Shown piece by piece: positions 9,364 to 18,671 of a stretch of DNA of 64,000 nt. The DNA is from Roseofilum reptotaenium CS-1145 (lineage in GTDB: Bacteria; Cyanobacteriota; Cyanobacteriia; Cyanobacteriales; Desertifilaceae). The notes beneath the pieces are model-generated. The model ran no database searches. It was not told where the DNA came from and saw only the letters and a list, made by a program, of their open reading frames with translations. The stretch is from contig NZ_JAQMUE010000021.1 of NCBI RefSeq assembly GCF_028330985.1, positions 1 through 64,000 of the forward strand, read 5' to 3'. Both the position numbers and the translations under genes were made by a program. Numbering within the stretch: position 1 is the first letter of the stretch; each line of letters begins with the position of its first letter.

Positions 9364-10407
9364 ATGAATATGGATATCTCAGAATTAGATCATTTAGAAA
9401 ACTCAGTTCAAGACTTATTATCAGCAGCTAAACTTGAACTTGAAGCCACCCGTTTAGAGCAACAACGGGATGAACAGGTTCAATCTGCTGTGGCCGAAAT
9501 TGAAAAACGACTGAAACCTTTATTAGCAGATGTAGAAAAAACCCTCACTGACTTTGATAATTTCAGTTTAGGTGATAGTGTTACCCGACAAAAGTTAGAA
9601 GAAAAAGCTGCTGATTTACGTCAACAACTCGAAGAAGCTCCTATTTTAGCTGCCCAAGTGGCCGATCGCCAACTCATTCTAAATGAAGAACGCTTACTCG
9701 ATGAACAGTTAGCCGAGCAAACTTATCGCTGGCGGCAAGAATTAAAAGCTGATTTGCTCGATATGATTGCCGAACAAGAAGACTTTTATAGTGCTACCGA
9801 TGCAGCCGTTGCCATTCGCCCCTATATTCAAGACCTCAAAGCCATTCAAGGACTAGATGAAGTGGTTGAAGCTCTCATCCATCAAATCAATTTATATAGC
9901 AAAGAAGGGCCCGTCGCTCGGTTGCGAGGCAGCCATGACCAAACCCTAAATTTTATCTACGATAAAGCCATGGAAAACCGAGCTAGGGTAGAATTACCTC
10001 GTAATGTTCAGCCCAAAACTCGCCATCGGGTATCGGAAAAACAACCGAATCCCTACATGCTTTTGGAGGGGAAAGTTGTGGTATTTGGAGGTCATGATAA
10101 ATTAGCAACAGCCGTCAAGAATCGTCTGCGAGCATCTAAGGTGGACTTAAATTGGTGTACAGCTCAAGATGGCTTACAAATGGCTCAACAAATGGAAAGT
10201 CATATCGCCAGTGCTGATTTAGTTTTAATTATTACGGGTTATGCGAGCCATGCTCTAACGGAAAAAGCTATGCAAGCTGCTCAAAATGTCGAGCTTACCC
10301 CAGAAATGATTAATACAACAGGGATGACCAAGGTGTTGGAAAGAATTGAGATAGCTTTAAAATCAAGACTTTTAGCTCGTCGATTAAATAATTCTACTAA
10401 ATCCTAG
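9364..10407 (+). CDS. Coiled-coil protein with C-terminal DUF2325 domain
   Basis: About 347 aa. Residues 10-230 are highly charged and helical, rich in Glu, Gln and Leu, with predicted coiled-coil character. A C-terminal domain from about residue 245 starts VVVFGGHDKLATAVKNRL and continues through SADLVLIITGYASHAL, which matches the DUF2325 Rossmann-like fold. Function is unknown; it may be a scaffold or regulatory protein. The start is placed at ATG 9364 (MNMDISEL). An in-frame ATG at 9283 would add 27 residues of unlike composition and cannot be excluded. It is transcribed alone, divergent from the aldo/keto reductase. Confidence 0.75.
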   Translation: MNMDISELDHLENSVQDLLSAAKLELEATRLEQQRDEQVQSAVAEIEKRLKPLLADVEKTLTDFDNFSLGDSVTRQKLEEKAADLRQQLEEAPILAAQVADRQLILNEERLLDEQLAEQTYRWRQELKADLLDMIAEQEDFYSATDAAVAIRPYIQDLKAIQGLDEVVEALIHQINLYSKEGPVARLRGSHDQTLNFIYDKAMENRARVELPRNVQPKTRHRVSEKQPNPYMLLEGKVVVFGGHDKLATAVKNRLRASKVDLNWCTAQDGLQMAQQMESHIASADLVLIITGYASHALTEKAMQAAQNVELTPEMINTTGMTKVLERIEIALKSRLLARRLNNSTKS

Positions 10408-10560
10408 TTTTTAGGGCATTGTGCGCTGGTAATGGGTGATTATTTCCTATTGCCTAGCGCTTCGTACTATACAAGTTAACCTTCTAAAACTTGCGCTCAA
10501 CGCTTGACTCTATATTTTGGCCTATTGTAAGCTGATTTTAATGTGAAGGTAATAATAAAA

Positions 10561-10851
10561 ATGGCCTCAGAAGAACAGAAAACAACGGGTGCAGATGCAG
10601 TGGATGTGGCGATCGCCCAAGGAATTGATTTAGATGGCAGTCCCATTCCCTCAGCCAAGTTAGAGTTATATCATAACGTTATGGGTTTGGAAGCTAATCG
10701 CCAACGCAGTGGAGTCAGTAATACGATGCGATCGCGCATTGTTCGCATTGGAGCCAAGCATTTACCTCAAGATGAACTCAATAAAAAGTTACTCGATGCA
10801 GACTTTGCCCCATTAAAGGATAAAGAAATCCGCTTTTATTACGGAGGTTGA
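10561..10851 (+). CDS. DUF4090-like small conserved cyanobacterial protein
   Basis: A soluble 96-aa protein. Recognisable conserved blocks are IDLDGSPIP, ANRQRSGVSNTMRSR and RIGAKHLPQDELN, with the C-terminal ADFAPLKDKEI ending in FYYGG. I recall these blocks from DUF4090, a family confined to cyanobacteria and without known function. I take ATG 10561 (MASEEQ) as the start; AAGG lies 12 nt before it, and the in-frame GTG at 10543 adds only six atypical residues. A copy of the 73-bp dispersed repeat starts 5 bp after the stop codon and must lie in the 3' UTR. Confidence 0.78.
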   Translation: MASEEQKTTGADAVDVAIAQGIDLDGSPIPSAKLELYHNVMGLEANRQRSGVSNTMRSRIVRIGAKHLPQDELNKKLLDADFAPLKDKEIRFYYGG

Positions 10852-10855
10852 ATCT

Positions 10856-10930
10856 TATATAGTGTTTCTCTCTTCTATGAGGTACAGCTTGAAACCTTAG
10901 AACCTAAGCCATACAAGCTATTCCCTATTC
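10856..10930 (+). repeat. Dispersed 73-bp repeat, copy A
   Basis: Aligns almost without gaps to 23285-23357 and 38717-38788. Shared blocks are TATATAG, TCTCTCTTCT, GTACAGCTTG and CCTTAGAACCTAAGC, running into the TTCCCTA heptamer. It contains a nested stem: AGCTTG (10886-10891) with CAAGCT (10914-10919), and CTTAG (10896-10900) with CTAAG (10904-10908). Confidence 0.8.
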
Positions 10931-10932
10931 CC

Positions 10933-10947
10933 TAGCGCGAAGCGCTA
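10933..10947. repeat. Mini-hairpin TAGCGC-GAA-GCGCTA
   Basis: Perfect 6-bp stem with a GAA loop, directly preceded by TTCCCTA heptamers. The same 23-bp string of heptamer plus hairpin occurs at 25019-25041, an inverted copy with one mismatch is at 47433-47453, and a decayed one is near 10455-10470. Confidence 0.7.
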
Positions 10948-11068
10948 TAGAACCCATTGAGGATATTTTTAACCAGTGGTTAATCTTTAGGATCTGTCCA
11001 ACGGGTTGAGTACGGTATTTTGTAGCGATTTAACTCTATCAAAAATATCTCAAAGGGTTTAAACCAAT

Positions 11069-12241
11069 CTAAGGATGGGCTAAACCTTTTAACACGTTGC
11101 CTTTCTCCTGTTCGCTTAATCCCTTCCCCTGGATTAATACCTTAAACCCACCTAAACCTAGGGGATCGATTAACTGGTGTAAGGCATCTCGACGGCTGAA
11201 CAGTTCAGTAATAGAAAGGGAACTTTCGGATAAGGCTGCCAGGCGATCGCCGAGTCCGAGCGCCATTAAAAACAACCCTTGATCTGTAAACCCTAATGGC
11301 TCTAGTCCCCAGCGTTTGCCCTCCTGCTCTAGGCTGGTAAAATCAACGTGGGCCGTGATATCTTGATAGCCGATATTAATATAGGGGCAATCGTGGCGAT
11401 GGTGGCGCGTATAACATTGTAGCGTTCCCATTGTGCGCCCGGGTTGATAATATCGTTGGGCCGTATATCCGTAATCAATCGCGATCGCATAACCGCGCTC
11501 TAAGTGGCTGGCGATCGCCTCTAGCCAGTCTAGCATCGCTAAATTCACTTCCGTGCGATAGCCCTCTGGATAGGCATCCGAGCATAAATCAATGCCCAAA
11601 TGCTCAAAATATTGAGCTAATTTTTGAGTAGATAACTCCCCTAAAACTTCCACCACATTGTCTTGATTGTCCAGGGTAACAAACACTTCTTGCAGCTTCT
11701 CCCCAGAACGCACGACTAAATGTACCGGAAACGCATCGACTAATTCATTAGAAAAAAAACAGCCCTGAATCGAATCTAAATCTGCCCAGTTGCACCAATG
11801 AACTCGCGGTTTTTCCTCTAACCAAGGCGCTAAATTTTGTTTCTGTATCTGCCTTAATCCCGGAGATTTTTCCACAATCCGATAATCGAGACTCTGAAAA
11901 AAATCGACATCGTAGGTTTCTAACTCCCTTAAGACATCGGCCGCCATGTATCCGGTTCCTGCGCCCATTTCTACCACTGAAAAGGGAGTGGGACAGCGCA
12001 AAATCTGCCACATTTGCACCCATTGACGGGCCAAAAGCTGGGCAAAATCTGCTCCTAGACTGGCCGAAGTGAAGTAATCGCCAGATTTGCCAATTTCCGT
12101 CTGATAGGTACTGTAATAGCCAAATTCAGGGTGATATAGCACCGATTCCATATATTGAGCAAAGGTAATTTTGCCCCCTGGCGATCGCCTAATTCGATCC
12201 TTGAGCCATCGATACAACTGGGGATGATTCTGCTCCTTCAT
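11069..12241 (-). CDS. MidA/NDUFAF7-type class I SAM-dependent methyltransferase
   Basis: 390 aa of the DUF185 (Methyltransf_28) family, whose mitochondrial member NDUFAF7/MidA methylates an arginine of a complex I subunit. The N-terminal family signature is present (YMESVLYHPEFGYYS, then GDYFTSASLG). The SAM-binding motif is VVEMGAGTGYM near residue 95. Substrate in bacteria is not settled; a role in NDH-1 assembly is only inference from the eukaryotic homologue. It starts 6 nt after the hisD stop, so the two genes are almost certainly cotranscribed. Confidence 0.85.
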   Translation of the reverse strand: MKEQNHPQLYRWLKDRIRRSPGGKITFAQYMESVLYHPEFGYYSTYQTEIGKSGDYFTSASLGADFAQLLARQWVQMWQILRCPTPFSVVEMGAGTGYMAADVLRELETYDVDFFQSLDYRIVEKSPGLRQIQKQNLAPWLEEKPRVHWCNWADLDSIQGCFFSNELVDAFPVHLVVRSGEKLQEVFVTLDNQDNVVEVLGELSTQKLAQYFEHLGIDLCSDAYPEGYRTEVNLAMLDWLEAIASHLERGYAIAIDYGYTAQRYYQPGRTMGTLQCYTRHHRHDCPYINIGYQDITAHVDFTSLEQEGKRWGLEPLGFTDQGLFLMALGLGDRLAALSESSLSITELFSRRDALHQLIDPLGLGGFKVLIQGKGLSEQEKGNVLKGLAHP

Positions 12242-12247
12242 AACGCC

Positions 12248-13555
12248 CTAATCTTGCTCTGGAGAAGAGGTTCTCACCCGTACAGAATGGGCATGGGAGG
12301 GCAACCCTTCTGCATCAGCCAAAGTGATAATGGCACTGGCCATTTTATTTAAGGCAGTGGGGGAATATTGAATTAAGCTTGAATGTTTCATAAAGGTTTC
12401 TACCCCCAAGGCTGAGGCATAGCGAGCCGCTCCTGAAGTCGGTAGAGTATGATTGGGCCCGGCTAAATAATCTCCCACTGCTTCTGGAGTCGAATAGCCG
12501 AGGAAAATTGCTCCAGCATGGCGAATTTGAGGCAGCAGATCCCAGGGTTCAGCTACTTCCAGTTCTAAATGTTCAGGGGCAAACAAATTAGAGAGTTCTA
12601 CGGCTTCGTCTAAAGACTCGACGACCACAATTAACCCATAATGGGCGATCGCCTTTTCCGTCAGAATTTGTCGCGGATGGTTAATGAGCTGTTGCTCCAC
12701 TTCCGTAGCCACCTGTCTAGCTAACGTGCGGTCAGTCGTGATTAAAATTGCCGCCGCCATCGGGTCATGTTCTGCTTGGGCCAACAAATCTGTGGCCACA
12801 TGCACCGGGTTCGCCTCACTATCGGCAATCACCAGCACTTCCGAGGGGCCCGCCAACGAATCAATTCCCACGACCCCATAGACCATTTTCTTGGCCAGCG
12901 TCACATAAATATTTCCCGGCCCCGTAATTAAATCTACCTTGGGAACTGTTTGTGTACCATAGGCTAAGGCGGCGATCGCCTGAGCGCCTCCGATCCGATA
13001 AATCTCATCCACCCCAGCCAACTGAGCAGCGACCAGCACGGCTGGACTAATGCCTTGATTAGACCCAGGTGGCGTACACATGACAATTCGGGGGACACCG
13101 GCAACCTTAGCTGGGATTGCATTCATCAACACCGTACTCGGATAAGCGGCCCGTCCTCCCGGAATATAAATTCCCGCCCGGTCAACCGGGGTATAATGCT
13201 TGCCCAACACCACTTCATGTTCCCCAAAATGGACCCAAGACTTAGGAGCGCGTTGGCGATGAAATGCTTCAATTTGACGACTGGCCAACTCAATGGCATC
13301 CAACAACGGTTTATCCACTTGCTGATAGGCTGCCTCTAATTCCAGGGCACTGACGCGCAACTGACTCACCTCGAGTCGTTGGCCATCAAACTCTTCCGTA
13401 TAGTCCAAAAGGGCCCCGTCGCCGTTGCGCCTTACGGTTTGCAGCACCTGCTGAACCGTCGCCTCTTTATGAACCATTTCCTCATCAAAGGTGCGATCGC
13501 AAATCCGCCGTAATTCTGCTTTTGCTTCAGATCGCTGGCTAATAATTCTCAGCAT
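12248..13555 (-). CDS. hisD: Histidinol dehydrogenase
   Basis: 435 aa zinc enzyme that performs the last two oxidations of histidine synthesis, from L-histidinol to L-histidine with NAD+. Family landmarks in order are YIPGGRAAYPSTVLM, GGAQAIAALAYGT, DLITGPGNIYV, GPSEVLVIAD, LLAQAEHDP and the C-terminal GPNHTLPT. Length is normal. It heads a two-gene unit with the methyltransferase. It starts at ATG 13555 and is divergent from the rpsT cluster, with about 235 bp between them. Confidence 0.97.
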   Translation of the reverse strand: MLRIISQRSEAKAELRRICDRTFDEEMVHKEATVQQVLQTVRRNGDGALLDYTEEFDGQRLEVSQLRVSALELEAAYQQVDKPLLDAIELASRQIEAFHRQRAPKSWVHFGEHEVVLGKHYTPVDRAGIYIPGGRAAYPSTVLMNAIPAKVAGVPRIVMCTPPGSNQGISPAVLVAAQLAGVDEIYRIGGAQAIAALAYGTQTVPKVDLITGPGNIYVTLAKKMVYGVVGIDSLAGPSEVLVIADSEANPVHVATDLLAQAEHDPMAAAILITTDRTLARQVATEVEQQLINHPRQILTEKAIAHYGLIVVVESLDEAVELSNLFAPEHLELEVAEPWDLLPQIRHAGAIFLGYSTPEAVGDYLAGPNHTLPTSGAARYASALGVETFMKHSSLIQYSPTALNKMASAIITLADAEGLPSHAHSVRVRTSSPEQD

Positions 13556-13709
13556 AGGTTAGATTGATTGCCACGTTAAGTCTCCCCATTGACGCAACCC
13601 AGACTCCAGAAGCAACCCAAGGGTTTCACCCCCTTAATCCAGGTCATCGTCATCTTATAGCTTAACGTGGATTTGACGGGTCGGGTAAGATCCAACTGAG
13701 CAGAATAAA

Positions 13710-13718
13710 TGCTATACT
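13710..13718 (+). promoter_or_regulatory. Extended -10 promoter candidate for rpsT
   Basis: TGC-TATACT (TATACT at 13713-13718) fits an extended -10 box. No good -35 lies at 17 nt. The resulting leader would be about 65 nt and contains a short hairpin (TCGGG/CCCGA, about 13745-13759). Confidence 0.4.
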
Positions 13719-13791
13719 CGAATGTCTGACACTTAATCTTAATATCGGGTCTATCCCGAATACTGTTACTGTTACCCCAAGTTTAAACACC

Positions 13792-14091
13792 GTGCCTAAC
13801 ATCAAGTCTGCTATCAAGCGCGTTCAAATTGCTGAACGTAATCGTCTCCGGAATAAAGCCTATAAATCTGCGGTAAGGACTCTGATGAAAAAATTCTTTA
13901 CCGCCGTTGAAGAGCAAAGCGCCAGCCCTAGCCCAGAAAAAGCGCAGGAAATTCAAACCCTGATGAATCAAGCGTACAGCAAAATTGATAAATCGGTAAA
14001 ACGAGGCGTACTTCACCGGAACACTGGGTCTCGTCGTAAAGCCCGTCTAGCCAAAGCGCTGAAAAAACTGGAAACTCCAGCGGCCTCCTGA
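13792..14091 (+). CDS. rpsT: 30S ribosomal protein S20
   Basis: 99 aa basic ribosomal protein that binds 16S rRNA in the body of the small subunit. It opens [17 protein letters not shown] and continues with [11 protein letters not shown], the standard S20 N-terminus; [16 protein letters not shown] is the conserved C-terminal part. The start is GTG 13792, as no ATG precedes the conserved sequence. It begins the rpsT-tatD-rpoB-rpoC2 run. A long-looped 10-bp inverted repeat (14118-14127 with 14157-14166) follows the stop and might reduce read-through to tatD. Confidence 0.97.
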   Translation: MPNIKSAIKRVQIAERNRLRNKAYKSAVRTLMKKFFTAVEEQSASPSPEKAQEIQTLMNQAYSKIDKSVKRGVLHRNTGSRRKARLAKALKKLETPAAS

Positions 14092-14317
14092 AGCCTTTCC
14101 CATTCTAATCCCCTGTCAGTTTGGGGTAACTTCATCTCCTAACCCACCGTCAATTCACCCCAAACTCCTTCCCCCTGGGTCATCAGCCCAAGATTGTCCT
14201 CCTGAAAATTTGGGACCGATCGCCAGGATTCGGTTAATGATCGAGAGTTGGGTAAAGCGGTTTCGGCTATTGCTGACCCTTGAGAGTGCTTGTTAAACCC
14301 TGAAATTTGGGAGAATC

Positions 14318-15100
14318 ATGCAGTTAATCGATACCCATGTACACATCAACTTTGATGTGTACAATCAAGAAAGAGACGATATAAGAAACCGATGGTCTAC
14401 AGCCGAAGTGGTTCAATTGATCCATTCCTGTGTGACCCCCAAGGAATTTGAAAGTATCCAAACCTTAGCCCACCAGTATGAGGAACTCTATTTTGCCGTT
14501 GGTTTCCATCCCCTAGAGAGCCAGGATTGGGTTCCAGAAATAGGGGAGCAAATTTTAAATTTAGCCCAAAGCGATCCCAAAGTGGTGGCGATCGGGGAAA
14601 CAGGCTTAGATTTTTACAAAGCGAGTAACCGAAAGCAACAACAGCAGGCCCTAGGGGCGCAACTGGAAATTGCCTATAAACTGGATTTACCCGTGATTAT
14701 TCACTGTCGGGATGCAGCAGCCCCCTTAGCTGAATACCTGAGAAAATTTTACCAAACCCATGGAGAACTCAAAGGGGTGATGCATTGTTGGGGAGGAACA
14801 CCAGAAGAAACCCAATGGTTTTTAGACCTAGGGTTTTATATTAGCTTTAGTGGCACAGTCACCTTTAAAAAAGCCACTCAAATTCAAGAATCCTGTCAAA
14901 TGGTGCCCAGCGATCGCCTCCTGATCGAAACCGACTGTCCCTTCCTAGCTCCTGTCCCCAAACGAGGCAAACGGAATGAACCGGCTTATGTTCGCTATGT
15001 GGCAGAGGCGATCGCCTCCCTGCGAGACATCCCCTTAGAAACCCTAGCACTCTCAACTACCCAAAACGCCCAAACCCTCTTTCAACTGCCCACGTTGTAG
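14318..15100 (+). CDS. tatD: TatD-family metal-dependent DNase
   Basis: 260 aa TIM-barrel hydrolase of the amidohydrolase superfamily; TatD proteins are 3'-5' exonucleases linked to DNA repair and RNA quality control. Metal ligands are visible: HVH at 7-9 after IDT, the Glu of IGETGLDFY, the His of IIHCRDA, the His of MHCWGG and the Asp of ETDCPFL. It lies between rpsT and rpoB. The first codons contain a strong perfect hairpin (14338-14363), unusual for a coding sequence. Confidence 0.95.
   Translation: MQLIDTHVHINFDVYNQERDDIRNRWSTAEVVQLIHSCVTPKEFESIQTLAHQYEELYFAVGFHPLESQDWVPEIGEQILNLAQSDPKVVAIGETGLDFYKASNRKQQQQALGAQLEIAYKLDLPVIIHCRDAAAPLAEYLRKFYQTHGELKGVMHCWGGTPEETQWFLDLGFYISFSGTVTFKKATQIQESCQMVPSDRLLIETDCPFLAPVPKRGKRNEPAYVRYVAEAIASLRDIPLETLALSTTQNAQTLFQLPTL
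14338..14363 (+). promoter_or_regulatory. Perfect 11-bp hairpin at the start of tatD
   Basis: TGTACACATCA (14338-14348) pairs with TGATGTGTACA (14353-14363) around a 4-nt loop. It begins 20 nt after the ATG, inside the ribosome footprint zone, and spans codons for the metal-binding HVH motif. A role in limiting translation is inference. Confidence 0.4.
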
Positions 15101-15188
15101 ATGGGGGTATCGGAAGATAGAGGGACACACAGACGTGAAGACGCAAAGACGCGTGGAGGAGAGGACACGCAGACACGGAAAAATTGAT

Positions 15189-15216
15189 TCCCTATTCCCT
15201 ATTCCCTATTCCCTAA
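15189..15216. repeat. TTCCCTA heptamer array, four perfect copies
   Basis: Four tandem TTCCCTA units between tatD and rpoB. Related arrays of TTCCCTA, TTCCCCA and TTGCCTA lie at 18610-18670, 25006-25024, 38780-38801 and 53510-53551, all intergenic. Confidence 0.9.
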
Positions 15217-15246
15217 ATTTGCCTAGCTAATTACCCACTCTTGATA

Positions 15247-18200
15247 ATGAATCAGATTACCGAAACTTCCACCCAGTTTACCCTACCCGATCTGGTCGAA
15301 ATCCAACGCTCAAGCTTTCGCTGGTTTCTAGAAGAAGGATTAATTGAAGAACTCGATAGCTTCTCTCCCATCTCTGACTATACCGGAAAACTCGAACTTC
15401 ATTTTATTGGCAAAAACTATAAACTTAAACGTCCCAAATACGAAGTAGACGAAGCCAAACGCCGGGACGCAACCTATGCCGTGCAAATGTATGTGCCCAC
15501 CCGCCTGATCAACAAAGAAACTGGAGAAATTAAAGAACAAGAAGTCTTCATTGGCGAACTGCCCTTAATGACCGATCGCGGAACCTTCATTATTAACGGG
15601 GCAGAACGGGTCATTGTCAACCAAATTGTCCGGTCTCCAGGAGTCTACTACAAATCCGAAACCGACAAAAACGGCCGTCGCACCTACAACGCCTCCCTAA
15701 TTCCCAACCGAGGCGCATGGCTCAAATTTGAAACCGACAAAAACGGCCTCGTTTGGGTAAGAATCGATAAAACCCGCAAACTCTCCGCTCAAGTCCTACT
15801 GAAAGCCCTAGGCATGAGTACGGGTGAAATCTTGGAAGGTCTGCGTCACCCTGACTACTTCCAAAAAACCATCGAAAAAGAAGGAGACTTCTCCGACGAA
15901 GAAGCCCTACTCGAACTCTACCGCAAACTGCGCCCTGGAGAACCTCCTACTGTCAACGGTGGACAACAACTCCTAGAGTCCAGATTCTTTGACCCCAAGC
16001 GCTATGATCTCGGCAAAGTAGGGCGTTATAAACTGAACCGAAAACTGGGCTTAACTGTCCCCGCCAGCATCAGAGTTCTCACCCCCAAAGACATCATGTC
16101 TGCCATCAACTACCTGATTAACCTTGAATTCGATCTCGGTAGTATTGATGACATCGATCATTTGGGGAACCGGCGGATTCGCTCCGTAGGAGAACTTCTA
16201 CAAAATCAAGTCAGAGTGGGATTAAATCGCCTAGAACGTATCATTCGCGAACGGATGACTGTTTCTGACTCTGACTCCCTGACCCCCACCTCCCTGGTCA
16301 ATCCGAAGCCGCTTGTAGCTGCGATCAAAGAGTTCTTCGGCTCTTCCCAGCTCTCCCAATTCATGGATCAAACCAACCCCCTAGCAGAACTGACCCACAA
16401 ACGGCGCTTAAGCGCCCTAGGGCCAGGAGGACTCACCCGCGAACGAGCGGGCTTTGCAGTACGGGATATTCACCCCTCCCACTACGGTCGCATCTGCCCG
16501 ATTGAAACCCCAGAAGGACCAAACGCGGGATTGATCGGTTCCTTGGCCACTCACGCCAAGGTCAACGAATTCGGCTTTATTGCGACCCCCTACTATCCTG
16601 TAGAAAACGGATATGTACGCCGAGACCTAACTCCCCTCTTCATGACGGCTGATGAAGAAGACGACCTCCAGGTAGCTCCCGGAGACATTTCTTGCGATGA
16701 AGAGGGCAAAATTTTAGGGGAGATTATTCCCGTGCGCTATCGCCAGGAATTTACTACTGCTGCCCCCACCCAGGTAGACTATGTAGCCGTTTCTCCCGTA
16801 CAGATTATCTCGGTGGCAACCTCCTTAATTCCGTTCCTGGAACATGATGACGCGAACCGTGCCCTGATGGGATCGAACATGCAACGGCAAGCTGTCCCCC
16901 TACTCCGGCCAGAACGACCCTTAGTGGGGACAGGTCTGGAACCCCAAGCTGCCCGCGACTCCGGCATGGTAATTGTCTCCAAGACCAATGGTGTCGTTAG
17001 CTTTGTAGACGCAACCAAGATTCAGGTCACTTCCGATCCAGAAACATCGGAGGAGGGTTCAGAAGGAGCGATTCCCCAGATCGTTGAATATCAGTTGCAA
17101 AAATATCAACGGTCAAACCAAGATACCTGTTTATCTCAGCGTCCCATTGTTTATGAAGGCGATCGCGTTTTAGTCGGTCAAATTCTGGCTGACGGCAGTG
17201 CCACAGAAGGGGGAGAGTTGGCCCTAGGTCAAAATATCCTAGTAGCCTACATGCCTTGGGAAGGCTACAACTACGAGGACGCAATCCTGATTTCCGAGCG
17301 TCTGGTTTCCGAAGATCTGTATACATCCATCCACGTAGAAAAATACGAAATTGAAGCTAGGCAAACTAAACTCGGCCCCGAAGAAATCACCCGCGAAATT
17401 CCCAACGTCGGTGAAGATTCCCTGCGCAACTTAGACGAAGGTGGCATCATCCGTAAAGGTGCTTGGGTAGAATCTGGGGATATCCTCGTCGGTAAAGTGA
17501 CTCCTAAGGGAGAATCCGATCAACCCCCAGAAGAAAAACTCCTCCGAGCCATTTTCGGTGAAAAAGCCCGGGATGTGCGGGATAACTCCCTGCGAGTTCC
17601 CAATGGTGAAAAGGGGCGCGTGGTAGACGTGCGTATCTTTACCCGCGAAGAAGGGGATGAACTGCCCCCTGGAGCCAATATGGTCGTCCGTGTCTATGTG
17701 GCCCAAAAACGGAAGATCCAAGTGGGCGATAAGATGGCAGGACGACATGGGAATAAGGGGATTATTTCCCGGATTTTGCCCCTTGAAGATATGCCCTATC
17801 TGCCCGATGGCACGCCCGTGGATATCGTCTTAAATCCCCTAGGGGTTCCCTCCCGGATGAATGTGGGTCAAGTATTTGAGTGTCTGTTGGGATGGGCAGG
17901 TGAAAACCTAGAGCGACGGTTTAAGCTCCAACCCTTTGATGAAATGCACAGCCGGGAAATGTCTAGGGCGACAGTACATAACAAACTCAAAGAAGCTGCC
18001 CATTACACGGGTAAAGAGTGGCTCTATGACCCCAAAAATGCAGGCAAAATCCAGTTGTTTGACGGTCGCACAGGTGAGGCCTTTGACCGCCCGATTACGG
18101 TGGGTAAAGCTTATATGCTGAAATTGGTTCACTTAGTAGATGACAAGATCCATGCTCGCTCAACTGGCCCTTACTCCTTGGTAACTCAACAGCCTTTGGG

Positions 18201-18570
18201 TGGAAAAGCCCAACAGGGTGGACAACGGTTCGGAGAAATGGAAGTTTGGGCGCTTGAGGCCTTCGGTGCCGCCTATACCTTGCAAGAGTTATTGACCGTC
18301 AAATCTGATGATATGCAAGGCCGAAATGAGGCTCTCAATGCCATCGTTAAAGGTAAAGCCATTCCCCGACCGGGAACGCCAGAATCGTTTAAGGTGCTGA
18401 TGCGAGAATTGCAATCCCTCTGTTTAGACATTGGGGTGCATAAAGTCGAAACTCGTGAAGATGGAGATTCCAGTGATGTGGAAATCGACTTGATGCAAGA
18501 AGGAACCGGCCGGCGATCGCCCAATCGACCGACCTATGAATCGATTTCTACTGACTTCTCTGACCAATAA
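15247..18570 (+). CDS. rpoB: RNA polymerase beta subunit
   Basis: About 1107 aa, the catalytic beta subunit of RNA polymerase and the rifampicin target. Family landmarks: the rifampicin region around [20 protein letters not shown] and [13 protein letters not shown], then [43 protein letters not shown] and the C-terminal [18 protein letters not shown]. The length is that of the cyanobacterial and plastid form, which lacks the large insertions of enterobacteria. I start at ATG 15247; a TTG two codons upstream is less likely. rpoC2 follows after 101 bp of heptamer repeats. Confidence 0.99.
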   Translation: MNQITETSTQFTLPDLVEIQRSSFRWFLEEGLIEELDSFSPISDYTGKLELHFIGKNYKLKRPKYEVDEAKRRDATYAVQMYVPTRLINKETGEIKEQEVFIGELPLMTDRGTFIINGAERVIVNQIVRSPGVYYKSETDKNGRRTYNASLIPNRGAWLKFETDKNGLVWVRIDKTRKLSAQVLLKALGMSTGEILEGLRHPDYFQKTIEKEGDFSDEEALLELYRKLRPGEPPTVNGGQQLLESRFFDPKRYDLGKVGRYKLNRKLGLTVPASIRVLTPKDIMSAINYLINLEFDLGSIDDIDHLGNRRIRSVGELLQNQVRVGLNRLERIIRERMTVSDSDSLTPTSLVNPKPLVAAIKEFFGSSQLSQFMDQTNPLAELTHKRRLSALGPGGLTRERAGFAVRDIHPSHYGRICPIETPEGPNAGLIGSLATHAKVNEFGFIATPYYPVENGYVRRDLTPLFMTADEEDDLQVAPGDISCDEEGKILGEIIPVRYRQEFTTAAPTQVDYVAVSPVQIISVATSLIPFLEHDDANRALMGSNMQRQAVPLLRPERPLVGTGLEPQAARDSGMVIVSKTNGVVSFVDATKIQVTSDPETSEEGSEGAIPQIVEYQLQKYQRSNQDTCLSQRPIVYEGDRVLVGQILADGSATEGGELALGQNILVAYMPWEGYNYEDAILISERLVSEDLYTSIHVEKYEIEARQTKLGPEEITREIPNVGEDSLRNLDEGGIIRKGAWVESGDILVGKVTPKGESDQPPEEKLLRAIFGEKARDVRDNSLRVPNGEKGRVVDVRIFTREEGDELPPGANMVVRVYVAQKRKIQVGDKMAGRHGNKGIISRILPLEDMPYLPDGTPVDIVLNPLGVPSRMNVGQVFECLLGWAGENLERRFKLQPFDEMHSREMSRATVHNKLKEAAHYTGKEWLYDPKNAGKIQLFDGRTGEAFDRPITVGKAYMLKLVHLVDDKIHARSTGPYSLVTQQPLGGKAQQGGQRFGEMEVWALEAFGAAYTLQELLTVKSDDMQGRNEALNAIVKGKAIPRPGTPESFKVLMRELQSLCLDIGVHKVETREDGDSSDVEIDLMQEGTGRRSPNRPTYESISTDFSDQ

Positions 18571-18609
18571 GTGCTTCACGCAGCAGAAGGGGAATGGGTC
18601 ATAGAGGAA

Positions 18610-18670
18610 TTCCCCATTCCCCATTCCCTATTCCCCATTCCCTATTTCCTATTCCCCATTCCCTAATTCC
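18610..18670. repeat. Degenerate heptamer array between rpoB and rpoC2
   Basis: About eight units of TTCCCCA, TTCCCTA and TTTCCTA fill the spacer and stop at the rpoC2 start codon. The array happens to be open in the rpoC2 frame, so automatic start calling would add a false repetitive N-terminus. Confidence 0.9.
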
Positions 18671-18671
18671 C

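Noticed and set aside
18610-18670. CRISPR array
   Set aside because: Units are 7-bp tandem repeats without unique spacers and there are no cas genes.
18594-18671. Possible 26-residue N-terminal extension of RpoC2 with repeated Pro-His-Ser motifs
   Set aside because: It is the translation of the TTCCCCA heptamer array; conserved RpoC2 sequence begins at ATG 18672.
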